Shown piece by piece: positions 8,336 through 15,917 of a stretch of DNA of 64,000 nucleotides. The DNA comes from RH2-MAG17b sp050745265. GTDB taxonomy: Bacteria > Acidobacteriota > Terriglobia > UBA7540. Each line of letters starts with the position of its first letter. Within the stretch, counting starts at the first letter, position 1. The notes beneath the pieces were generated by a model. That model saw only the letters and a list, made by a program, of their open reading frames with translations. It was not told the origin of the DNA and searched no databases. The position numbers and the translations under genes were made by a program. The DNA is taken from NCBI GenBank assembly GCA_050745265.1, contig JBOGKE010000034.1:39804-103803 (forward strand). Direction: 5' to 3'.

Positions 8336-9981
8336 CAGCCATCCCGCCGCGCCGTGCAAGTCTCCCGGTGCAGCAATCGCTCAAACCGGTCGAGCGCGGT
8401 CTGGCGCTCCTCGGCGCTCCAGCAAAGCTCGCGCGCGAAAACATCCGCCACCGGCCCGGCCGTTTCCGGGTAAGCGCAGATCATCCAACTGAGCCCGGAA
8501 CGGCGCAGCAAGAAATCCTCGAGCTTCAACGCCATCTCTTCCCGGATCGAAAACACAATTTCGGCTCCGAGGAAGCCGGCCCCGGCGCGGAGCGGCTGCA
8601 AAAGCGACGGCTCGCCGCGCGCGGGCTCAAGCGCCTGCCGCCAGCGGCTGCCGTAGGTTCTGACTACCCGTTCCGCGGCGTCGCGAGGAATTCCGTATTC
8701 GCGCACCGCGGCCCCGCTCTCAGCATCGACGAAAGCGCTGCGCGCGCCCTGAAGGTGTCCGCCGGGAAACGGCGTCGCGCGCGACGGATTCGACGCGGCC
8801 TCGCCCGGCAAGCCGGGCAGCTCGGAGACGGCCAGGTCGACGAGCTTCTCTCCCATCGCGCGGGCAGTCGTCAACTTGCCCCCGCAAATCGAGATCAGAT
8901 TGGCTGCCCACGGGTCGCGGTGAAACCGGTACTCGCGCGTGTTCGCGGACGGTTTCTTCCCGGACTCGCGCACCAGCGCCCGCAGGCCCGCGTAGCTTCC
9001 GATCACGCTCTCCGTCTTCAGCGGCTCGGCGAGCACGCGGCCGGGCGCTGCGAGCAGGTATTCAACGTCGGCGCGGTCCGGCTCGACGGCGGCGGGGTCG
9101 CCGTCGTATTCGGTGTCCGTGGTCCCGAGCAGGGAATGGCCGTGCCAAGGCATCATCAGGAAAACCCGCTCGCCGGGCGGAATCGCTCCGAACAGCGCGA
9201 AGCGCTCCGTAACGCGCGGAAGAATGACGTGCGTCCCCTTGGTGAGCCGTATCGTCTTCGATCCGTCGTATTCCGGCGCCAACGCGCGGACGCGGTCCAC
9301 CCACGGCCCCGCCGCGTTGATCCAAAAGCGCGCGGCGATTTCATATCTCTTTCCCGAGAAGGCATCCACGACCTCGGCGTGACTGATGCGCTTCGTGGCG
9401 GGGTCCGCTCGAAAGCCGCAAACCGCCGCGTAATTCGCCGCCACCGCGCCATGCGCCGCCGCATCGAGCGCGCACTCGAAGCACAGCCGCGCGTCGTCGG
9501 TGAGCGAGTCGTGGTAGATCGCTCCGGCGCGCAGGCCGTCCGCGCGGAGCGCTGGCGCCATCCGCAGCGTTTGCTCGCCGCTGAGGAATCGATGCCGGTC
9601 CTCGGCCCCGAGGTTCCCCAACCAATCGTAGATGGAGAGTCCCACCCGCAGCTTGAGCGGAGAAAACCGATCGCCGCGATAGATGGGCAACAGAAACGGC
9701 AGCGGCTCAACCAAGTGCGGCGCGAGCCGCGCGAGGAGCCGCCGCTCCAGACGCGCTTCCCGCACCAACCGCAGTTCTCCCTGCGCGAGATAACGCAAGC
9801 CGCCGTGGATCAGCTTGGAAGACCGGCTCGAGGTGCCGCTGGCGAAATCCGCAGCCTCCAGAAGCGCCACCTTGAGGCCCCGCAGGGCGGCCTCACGCGC
9901 GACGGACGCGCCGTTCACGCCGCCGCCGATCACCGCCAGATCAAACTGTGAGCTGGAAAGGGCGTCGAGATTCCGTTTCAT
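8335..9981 (-). CDS. glpD: FAD-dependent glycerol-3-phosphate dehydrogenase
   Basis: Oxidises sn-glycerol 3-phosphate to dihydroxyacetone phosphate at the membrane and passes electrons to quinone. The N-terminus has the FAD fold DLAVIGGGVNGASVAREAA followed by the family signature FASGTSSRSSKLIHGGLRYL. ISICGGKLTTAR, a GlpD hallmark, lies in the C-terminal half, and the terminal DUF-type cap domain is present. The 548 residues are normal. It is first in a tight minus-strand unit with ubiA (4-base-type overlap) and the prenol kinase. That context is unusual for glpD and hints that glycerol phosphate and prenyl transfer are linked, though it may only reflect co-transcription. No glpK or glpF is nearby. 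Confidence 0.9.
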   Translation of the reverse strand: MKRNLDALSSSQFDLAVIGGGVNGASVAREAALRGLKVALLEAADFASGTSSRSSKLIHGGLRYLAQGELRLVREARLERRLLARLAPHLVEPLPFLLPIYRGDRFSPLKLRVGLSIYDWLGNLGAEDRHRFLSGEQTLRMAPALRADGLRAGAIYHDSLTDDARLCFECALDAAAHGAVAANYAAVCGFRADPATKRISHAEVVDAFSGKRYEIAARFWINAAGPWVDRVRALAPEYDGSKTIRLTKGTHVILPRVTERFALFGAIPPGERVFLMMPWHGHSLLGTTDTEYDGDPAAVEPDRADVEYLLAAPGRVLAEPLKTESVIGSYAGLRALVRESGKKPSANTREYRFHRDPWAANLISICGGKLTTARAMGEKLVDLAVSELPGLPGEAASNPSRATPFPGGHLQGARSAFVDAESGAAVREYGIPRDAAERVVRTYGSRWRQALEPARGEPSLLQPLRAGAGFLGAEIVFSIREEMALKLEDFLLRRSGLSWMICAYPETAGPVADVFARELCWSAEERQTALDRFERLLHRETCTARRDG

Positions 9982-10029
9982 GAAAGGTTTTCGGCAACCT
10001 GTCAGGTTAGCACAGGCGGGAAGGAAGGA

Positions 10030-12282
10030 TCAGTTGGGGGGATGTCTGCGGGCGTTGATCTCCTCGAGGTGTTGGCGCAGCCGCGCGGCGACTTCGTCCT
10101 GCTTGCCGGCGGCGAGTTCGTTGAGCAGCTCGTTGAGCGCGAAGTGGATGATGTCGTGGTGGTGCAGCTCCAGGGGAGCGAGCTTTTGGCTGAAGCGAAG
10201 CCAGATGCGGTGCAACAGGTCAATCTCCTTCGCGGTCAGGTGGGGCGCGTGGGGGCCGAGGTAGGAGATGTGCTCCTCGCCGCCGGGCGAATAAATGGCC
10301 ACAGCCAGCTGGGGCTTTGGGTCCTCGAGCCGTTCCCAGGCCTCGCCCGCGAGCCGCGCCTCTTCGGTGGAGGATAATCTCGGCGAAAGCCCGAGCGATA
10401 CCGCGCTCGACTGCAGCCCCTGCGCCGAGCGCAGAATGCCGTCCCAGATTTCGGTTGCCGAGACTACCGCGAGGTGCACCGTCTTGCCGTGGCGCTCGGC
10501 GAGGTTGAGCGCGCGAGTGAAAAGCTGCTGCTCGTTGCCGGTAAAGAGCTGGTCCACCAGCAGGCCGTGCTCGCCCGAGCCGCCGCGCATCAACATGCGA
10601 ATGTGCAGCACCACCACGTCCTGGCGCGCCGGGTTCACGCGATCGAGCACCGACGAAAGTTGATAGAGCGTGTTGTAGTCGCGCACCAGAACCAGGACGT
10701 TCCCCGGTCGCACTCCCACCGTTGCCGGATTGAGCGCCTCGCCCGCTTCGAGATTGAATTGGTCACGGTCGGAATGGGGCTTGCCGCGCCGCAGGTTGAA
10801 GTTTTCCGACGCCGTAAATACGCCGAAGAGACACGCCGTAAACGCCAGGCCGGAGATGGTGGCGATTTCCTTGGTGAAGAGGTTGACGATGGCCGTGGCG
10901 AAGAGGAGCGCCGTCACAAAGGCGAGGCCGATGGGCAGCTCGATCGGCCCGATCCTGATGTTCGCGGGCACGCGGAATTCGCGCTTTCCGGGAGCCGTGA
11001 AGCGCAGCACCAGCACCGCCAGGCCTTTCATCGCGAAGCTCCACATCACGCCAAAGGCGTAGGCCTCACCGAGCACGAGGACGTTGCCGCGGCTCAGAAG
11101 AATGGTGAGAATCTGCAACGCGACGATGACGTTGATGATCCGGTAGGAGGTTCCGTAGCGCGGATGCGGCTTGCGGAACCAATCCGAAAGGACGCCGTCT
11201 TCGGAAACCCGGTTCAGCACGCCGTTCGACCCCACAATGGCCGTGTTCACCGCGCCCGAGAGAATCATAATTCCCACGATCACTACGAAGGCGTGGAACG
11301 CCAGCCTCAGAAACGACGGTCCCATCACATTCATCGCAAGGCCCGCGATTAAATTATTGGCGTAACTCAGCCGCTCGTGCTGGTTGGGAATGATCATGAA
11401 CGCGAAGAACGAAACCAGCGAGGTGAAGAGCATGCTGTAGATGAAAACCACAAAGGCGGTCTTCTTCAGGTTGCGGAGCTTGGGGTGTTCGATTTCGCGG
11501 TAGACTTGGGCGAGCGTCTCGAGTCCGCTCATCGCCAGCACCGAATGCCCGAACGCCACCAGAATTCCCACGACGCCGATCAGCTCGGGAAGGCGGCTCG
11601 AGGTCAGCCATCCTTCCGCGCCCGCTGAAAAGTGAAGATTGGCGGGCCGCGGCCAGGGCGGCAGGTGCGCGCCTCGGACCCACAGCGTATAGCCGCACCA
11701 ACCGATCATGATCACCACCATGATCGTGGTAAATTCCATGATCCGCGCCGCCTTCTCGCTCGATTCTTCGATGCCCTTGATGTTCTGCCACCAGAAATAG
11801 AGCGTCACCAGGATGGCGAACGCCGCCGAGGTCATGTTCGTCGGCACGGTGTAGTGAACGTGCACTCGACCGAGGAGTTCGTTGATGAAGCCAGCCAGAT
11901 ATTGCCCCGCCGAGACGCCGCTGATCGGCCCCGTCAGGATGTAATCGAACATCAGCGCCGACACCGAGAACTTCGCCAGCGTGTTGCCCATCGCCTCCTT
12001 GACCACGCGATAGACGCCCCCTCGCACGAACATGCTGCAGCTTTCCACGTACATCAGGCAGACGCCGTAAGCAAACAGCATCACTGCCAGGATGAACCAC
12101 GGCGCCGTCGGTCCGATCGCCTGCTCGGCGATGCCGCCCGCGTAAAACGCCGACGAGGCAAGATCGTTGAGAACCACCGCCGCCGCTTGCCAGAAGGAAA
12201 TAAACGTGAGCATCGCGGTGGTCGCGAGCAGAACGCGCGGCAGGGGCGCTTTCCCGGATTTAGAGTGAATCGTTGTTCCCAT
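10030..12282 (-). CDS. APC-superfamily amino acid permease with a cytosolic UspA-like tail
   Basis: Residues about 15-500 form a twelve-helix transporter of the amino acid-polyamine-organocation superfamily: unwound helix 1 region FISFWQAAAVVLNDLASSAFY, helix 3 MYVESCSMFVRGGVYRVVKEAMG, and the helix 6 stretch FGHSVLAMSGLETLAQVYREI. The remaining about 250 residues are soluble and begin NVLVLVRDYNTLYQLSSVLDRV, with an alternating hydrophobic pattern like a universal-stress-protein domain, as in other long APC proteins where the tail may sense nucleotide or substrate state. The substrate is not identifiable. ATG start at 12282. The gene is monocistronic, ending 48 bases before glpD begins. Confidence 0.85.
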   Translation of the reverse strand: MGTTIHSKSGKAPLPRVLLATTAMLTFISFWQAAAVVLNDLASSAFYAGGIAEQAIGPTAPWFILAVMLFAYGVCLMYVESCSMFVRGGVYRVVKEAMGNTLAKFSVSALMFDYILTGPISGVSAGQYLAGFINELLGRVHVHYTVPTNMTSAAFAILVTLYFWWQNIKGIEESSEKAARIMEFTTIMVVIMIGWCGYTLWVRGAHLPPWPRPANLHFSAGAEGWLTSSRLPELIGVVGILVAFGHSVLAMSGLETLAQVYREIEHPKLRNLKKTAFVVFIYSMLFTSLVSFFAFMIIPNQHERLSYANNLIAGLAMNVMGPSFLRLAFHAFVVIVGIMILSGAVNTAIVGSNGVLNRVSEDGVLSDWFRKPHPRYGTSYRIINVIVALQILTILLSRGNVLVLGEAYAFGVMWSFAMKGLAVLVLRFTAPGKREFRVPANIRIGPIELPIGLAFVTALLFATAIVNLFTKEIATISGLAFTACLFGVFTASENFNLRRGKPHSDRDQFNLEAGEALNPATVGVRPGNVLVLVRDYNTLYQLSSVLDRVNPARQDVVVLHIRMLMRGGSGEHGLLVDQLFTGNEQQLFTRALNLAERHGKTVHLAVVSATEIWDGILRSAQGLQSSAVSLGLSPRLSSTEEARLAGEAWERLEDPKPQLAVAIYSPGGEEHISYLGPHAPHLTAKEIDLLHRIWLRFSQKLAPLELHHHDIIHFALNELLNELAAGKQDEVAARLRQHLEEINARRHPPN

Positions 12283-12289
12283 CGAGGTG

Positions 12290-12367
12290 TAGCGGCGGTC
12301 TATGAACGGCGTACCGGTGACCCCCGCCGGTGCCGCCGCTATAGCGCCGATCTATGATCGGCGTACC
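12290..12367. repeat. Nested palindromic intergenic repeat
   Basis: Holds an outer inverted repeat TAGCGGCGG (12290-12298) with CCGCCGCTA (12333-12341) and a second perfect hairpin CGCCGATC-TAT-GATCGGCG (12345-12363). A 16-base unit CTATGAACGGCGTACC (12300-12315) recurs with one change at 12352-12367. It lies just upstream of the APC permease start. Confidence 0.7.
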
Positions 12368-12800
12368 CGCGATACGCAAACGGAAATGCCAGACGGACGC
12401 CGCTAAACAATCTTCCGCCCAGTTGTGCGCCTGGCGCTGAGTCATGAGGTAATTGGCATCCGCGGACGGTACAGGTTTACGCCAGCTTCACTGCTCCCCG
12501 AAGAGGTTCGTAAATCGCCGCGGCGGGAGCAACATGTTGCCGCGCCCTTCGCAGAGTTACACCGGCGCTGTACCGGGAGCCAATGACGAATCCAAAGAAT
12601 TGTCGCACATCTTTGCTCCCGCGAATAGGTCAAATTCACAATCCCTGTCATGCCTCACCGAGTAGGTGACCGCTCTCTAGATTTTGGAATTTGAAATTTG
12701 GATTCCGAACCGGCGTCCCGGTTCGGCGGCGCGCGTCTCGACGCGGGAGAGGGCAGGCATCGATACCTGTACAATGGAGGATCGTTTTGCGGGCGGCTCA
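12368..12800. other. Intergenic region upstream of the MFS-like gene, no gene seen
   Basis: This region separates the divergent APC permease and MFS-like genes. I see no coding stretch with convincing composition. It contains a TTTGGAATTTGAAATTTGGATT-like simple tract near 12682-12705, similar in style to the repeat at 44.2 kb, and a possible -10 TACAAT at about 12769-12774 for the downstream gene, without a good -35. Confidence 0.5.
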
Positions 12801-13964
12801 ATGAAAACCGGGCAATACCTTTTCCTGTTGGCGGTCTTTCGCGTGACGCGAAGCCTGTCGGCGGGCATGATCTCGATCGCTTTTCCCTACCTGATCCTGA
12901 CCACGCTCCACCGCTCCGCGCTGGTGCTCGGCTTGCTTTACACCGCGGCCGCAGTCGCCACCGCCGCGCTCGGACTTTTCTTCGGATTTCTCACCGACGT
13001 GTGGGGCCAGAAGAAGACGCTGGTGATCGTAGGGCTTCTTTTGCCGGCAAGCTCGCTGCTGGTTTACTTATCGAGCCATCTCGGAGTGCTCTTCCTCGCC
13101 TGTATGGTGGGCGGCTATTCCGCGACGGGGTCGCTGATGGGCGGCGGCGTGGGCGGGGCGGCTCAGCCCATCCAGATCGTGTCGCTCGCTCAACTGACCA
13201 CCCCGGAAAACCGGACCTCGATCCTCGCCTCGTTCACTTTCATCAGCGGCATTTTCGCGGCGATGGGGGCCCTCGCGGCGCGCCTCTTCAGCGTCCATAA
13301 CGTCTTTCTGGCGGCGACGGCGATTTCTTTGCTGGGCATTGCCACGCTTGCGCCGGTGAAATTCCTCGAGTATCGCGGCAGCCTGCGGCGCCTCCGCAGC
13401 AAGTCCGTGATTGGCAAGTTCAGCCTCACCGGGGCTCTTAACGGGTTCGCTTCAGGCCTGATCATTCCCTTCCTCATTCCGTTTTTCGTGATCGTTTATC
13501 ACGTACCGAAATCGCAGATGTCAGTTTACGGCTTCATCGCCGGAGCGCTCGGCGCGGCAGCGCTGCTTGCGGCGCCTCGCCTCGAGCGCCTCTGGGGTTT
13601 CGTTCGCACCGTCGCGTTTACGCGCGGGCTCGGAACCGCGCTGGTGCTCCTCATGCCTCTGACCCACGTCTTTCTGCTGGCTCTGTTCATTTATTTCGTG
13701 ACACCGGCGCTGCGGGTGATCTCCGTTCCCGTGCAGCAGAACGCAATTACGGAGTTTGTCCGGCTCGATGAGATCGGCCGAGCGCTCGGCATCAACCAGG
13801 TCGCGCGCCTCGCGTCCTCGTCGGGCGCCATTGCTTTTACCGGCTACATGTTCGACATCGCCGAGATTAGCCTTCCGTTTTACGCTTACGCCGCCGTGAT
13901 GGCGTTTAATATCTATCTCTACTTCCGCTTCTTCAAACCGATGGAGGACCGCCTCGAACCCTGA
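12801..13964 (+). CDS. MFS-type membrane transporter
   Basis: A protein of about 387 residues with ten to twelve hydrophobic helices. The loop between helices 2 and 3 reads GFLTDVWGQKKTL, a version of the G-x3-D-x2-G-R/K-K-R/K signature of the major facilitator superfamily, which drives solute exchange using ion gradients. The central cytosolic loop reads KFLEYRGSLRRLRSKS. Neither substrate nor subfamily can be told. The open frame extends back to 12684, but the first 39 residues are not hydrophobic and include part of a simple repeat; MKTGQYLFLLAVFR at 12801 begins directly with helix 1, so I take that start, though no strong ribosome site is seen. A U-rich hairpin terminator follows. Confidence 0.8.
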   Translation: MKTGQYLFLLAVFRVTRSLSAGMISIAFPYLILTTLHRSALVLGLLYTAAAVATAALGLFFGFLTDVWGQKKTLVIVGLLLPASSLLVYLSSHLGVLFLACMVGGYSATGSLMGGGVGGAAQPIQIVSLAQLTTPENRTSILASFTFISGIFAAMGALAARLFSVHNVFLAATAISLLGIATLAPVKFLEYRGSLRRLRSKSVIGKFSLTGALNGFASGLIIPFLIPFFVIVYHVPKSQMSVYGFIAGALGAAALLAAPRLERLWGFVRTVAFTRGLGTALVLLMPLTHVFLLALFIYFVTPALRVISVPVQQNAITEFVRLDEIGRALGINQVARLASSSGAIAFTGYMFDIAEISLPFYAYAAVMAFNIYLYFRFFKPMEDRLEP

Positions 13965-14026
13965 GCCACGTCGCCGTGTAGTGCCGAGGTATGATCGCGG
14001 GAGGGTATTTCGAAGAGGCCCGCGAA

Positions 14027-14128
14027 CGCAGTGGTAGCCACGGTCGGCGCCTTTCTGGCCGTGGGCTTTTTTTCCTGACAACTGCGCACGGTCAATCAGA
14101 GGGGCGATGGCCCGTGGCTACCACTGCG
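14027..14128. repeat. MITE-like 102-bp element with perfect 17-bp terminal inverted repeats
   Basis: CGCAGTGGTAGCCACGG (14027-14043) and CCGTGGCTACCACTGCG (14112-14128) are exact reverse complements. The left part includes a hairpin followed by seven T. A related copy lies at 52814-52907. It sits between two convergent genes. No target duplication is evident. Confidence 0.8.
14038..14073 (+). terminator. Rho-independent terminator of the MFS-like gene
   Basis: The stem CCACGGTC pairs with GGCCGTGG (8 bp with one G-T pair), the loop is 11 bases, and GC plus a run of seven T (14067-14073) follows. It lies 74 bases after the MFS stop, inside the inverted-repeat element. Confidence 0.7.
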
Positions 14129-14144
14129 TCACCCACACGAGGAA

Positions 14145-14690
14145 CTATCTGAGGTAATGGCGGAGGACGCTGTCGAATTTACCTTGCGCCCTGAGGAGCA
14201 TCTCGATGGTTTCGCGCACCGCGCCCGCGCCGCCGGGCGCTTTCGTCCAATAGTGAACGTAGCGGCGAAGCAGCGGATGCCCGTCGCCCACGCCCACGGC
14301 AAGCCCGGCGCGCTTGAGCAAGGGCAAGTCGACCAGGTCGTCGCCGACGTAGCAGACCTCAGCGTCTTCGACCTCGGCCTCCTTGAGGATCTGGCGGTAC
14401 GGCTCCAGCTTCTCGAGCACGTTCTGGCGGACGTAATGGATCCCTAGCTCGCGAATCCGATGCTCCACCACCGGCGATCTTCGGCCCGAAACGATTCCGG
14501 TGCGCAGGCCGGCTTCGTGGGCGAGCCGGATGCCCAGGCCGTCGCGCGAGTGGAAGCCCTTGGTTTCGACGAAGCCACCGCGCGGTTGCGGCACGAAATA
14601 GATGTGGCCATCCGTGAGGACGCCGTCCACGTCCAAGAGCAGGAGCTTAATCTTGCGGGCGCGCGCGCGCAGCATTTTCGTCATGAGCAT
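14145..14690 (-). CDS. kdsC: 3-deoxy-D-manno-octulosonate 8-phosphate phosphatase (KdsC)
   Basis: Removes the phosphate from Kdo 8-phosphate, a step to the Kdo sugar of the LPS inner core. It is a small cap-less HAD phosphatase of 181 residues. The HAD motif I LLLLDVDGVLTDGHIYF near residue 18 carries the nucleophile Asp and the general acid Asp; FHSRDGLGIRLAHEAG and IVSGRRSPVVEHR follow as in KdsC; motif IV is CYVGDDLVDLPLL. It is encoded 48 bases after kdsD, so the two form an operon for neighbouring steps. Its presence supports a diderm envelope. Confidence 0.92.
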   Translation of the reverse strand: MLMTKMLRARARKIKLLLLDVDGVLTDGHIYFVPQPRGGFVETKGFHSRDGLGIRLAHEAGLRTGIVSGRRSPVVEHRIRELGIHYVRQNVLEKLEPYRQILKEAEVEDAEVCYVGDDLVDLPLLKRAGLAVGVGDGHPLLRRYVHYWTKAPGGAGAVRETIEMLLRAQGKFDSVLRHYLR

Positions 14691-14738
14691 CGAGCCATAG
14701 ATAAATTGTGGCAGTTGCTGGTAAGGCCCCGGGGGGCC

Positions 14739-15689
14739 TTAATGCCCGAAAAGATCATGAATGTGGACCACGCCCTCAAGCTTGCCCTCGGCGTCGACCA
14801 CGGGCAGCGCGGTGATCCTACGCCTCTCCATCATTTCGAGAGCCTCGCTCGCGAACTGCCGCCGGCTGACCGTGACGGGCGAACGCGTCATGCAATCGGC
14901 CGCGCAGCCATCGAGCGCGCGGTTTCCCTCGCGCTCAAAAAAACGCCGCAAGTCGCCGTCCGAGATGAAGCCGCACAGCCGCACCGCTTCATCGATTACA
15001 GTGGCATGGCCGAGGCCTTTGCGGCTCATCTCGTAAATGACCTCGGCCATCTTCGCTTTTCCGTGAACGACCGGAATGCGTTCGCCCGTGTGCATCAGGC
15101 CTTCGACGCGCCGCAGCCTCAGGCCCAGTCCACCCGCCGGATGAAGCCGGGCGTAATCATCCTCGCTGAACCCGCGCCTCTCGAGCAGGGCCATGGCGAG
15201 CGCATCGCCGAGCGCAAGCATCGCGGTCGTGGATGCCGTCGGAGCAAGGCCCAACGGACACGCTTCCTCGGGCACGCTCGCGTCGATCACCGCCTCGCTC
15301 GCCTTCGCCAGCGTGGAAGCCGGGTCGCCGGTGAGCGTGATCAGCGGGATCGCCAGCCGCTTCACCGTGTCGAGCAAGCGCAGCAATTCGCCGGTCTCGC
15401 CGCTGTAGGAGAGCGCCAGCAAAACGTCTCCCGCCACCAGCCGGCCGAGGTCGCCGTGCAATGCCTCGGCCGGATGAAGAAAGTACGAAGCCGTTCCGGT
15501 GCTCGACAACGTCGCGGAGATCTTCTGACCGATGATTCCGGACTTTCCCATGCCCGCGACCACCACGCGGCCCGAGCAGGAGAAGACGAGATCCACCGCT
15601 CTCTCGAACCCGCCGTCGAGCCGGTCAAGAAGCCGGGTCAACGTGCGGGCTTCGATTTCAAGCACTCTGCGTGCAGTGTCGAGGCTCAT
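14739..15689 (-). CDS. kdsD: D-arabinose 5-phosphate isomerase (KdsD)
   Basis: Interconverts ribulose 5-phosphate and arabinose 5-phosphate, the first step to Kdo. An N-terminal SIS sugar-isomerase domain (VVVAGMGKSGIIGQKISATLSSTGT, then HPAEALHGDLG and LALSYSGETGELLRLL) is followed by two CBS domains (from about residue 205: LMHTGERIPVV and CMTRSPVTVSRRQ). The 316 residues match the KdsD/GutQ family. It is first gene of the kdsD-kdsC unit and draws on the pentose phosphate pool that rpiB and the transaldolase fusion a few kilobases away also use. ATG start at 15689. Divergent from the radical SAM gene. Confidence 0.94.
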   Translation of the reverse strand: MSLDTARRVLEIEARTLTRLLDRLDGGFERAVDLVFSCSGRVVVAGMGKSGIIGQKISATLSSTGTASYFLHPAEALHGDLGRLVAGDVLLALSYSGETGELLRLLDTVKRLAIPLITLTGDPASTLAKASEAVIDASVPEEACPLGLAPTASTTAMLALGDALAMALLERRGFSEDDYARLHPAGGLGLRLRRVEGLMHTGERIPVVHGKAKMAEVIYEMSRKGLGHATVIDEAVRLCGFISDGDLRRFFEREGNRALDGCAADCMTRSPVTVSRRQFASEALEMMERRRITALPVVDAEGKLEGVVHIHDLFGH

Positions 15690-15776
15690 GGGCGCGGATT
15701 AAGACCCACGCCCGATCATAGCAGACACAGGCGCCGTAGTAGCGCCGGGCTGTGTGCATCGCCCTCGCCGCTACAG

Positions 15777-15798
15777 GAGCGGCGTCGCTGCGCCGCTC
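15777..15798. repeat. Perfect hairpin in the kdsD / radical SAM intergenic region
   Basis: GAGCGGCG (15777-15784) and CGCCGCTC (15791-15798) are exact reverse complements with a TCGCTG loop, embedded in a stretch with several GTAGCG/CGCTAC-type segments (15736-15815). It looks like an intergenic repeat of the kind seen at 4.6 and 12.3 kb. Confidence 0.5.
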
Positions 15799-15917
15799 AC
15801 CGCGCGGGGCTACAGGGCGGCGCCGCAGATCACGTGGTGGCGCGGGCGACAATTGTATTGTCACGCGGGCCGACGCGCGTGGTATTCTAAACTTGAGCGC
15901 TAATTCAGGGAGTGTCG

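Noticed and set aside
8368..9951. Long open frame of 527 codons on the plus strand
   Set aside because: It lies exactly opposite the well-supported glpD gene; its product is rich in Arg, Ala and Gly with no motif, as expected for an antisense shadow in GC-rich DNA.
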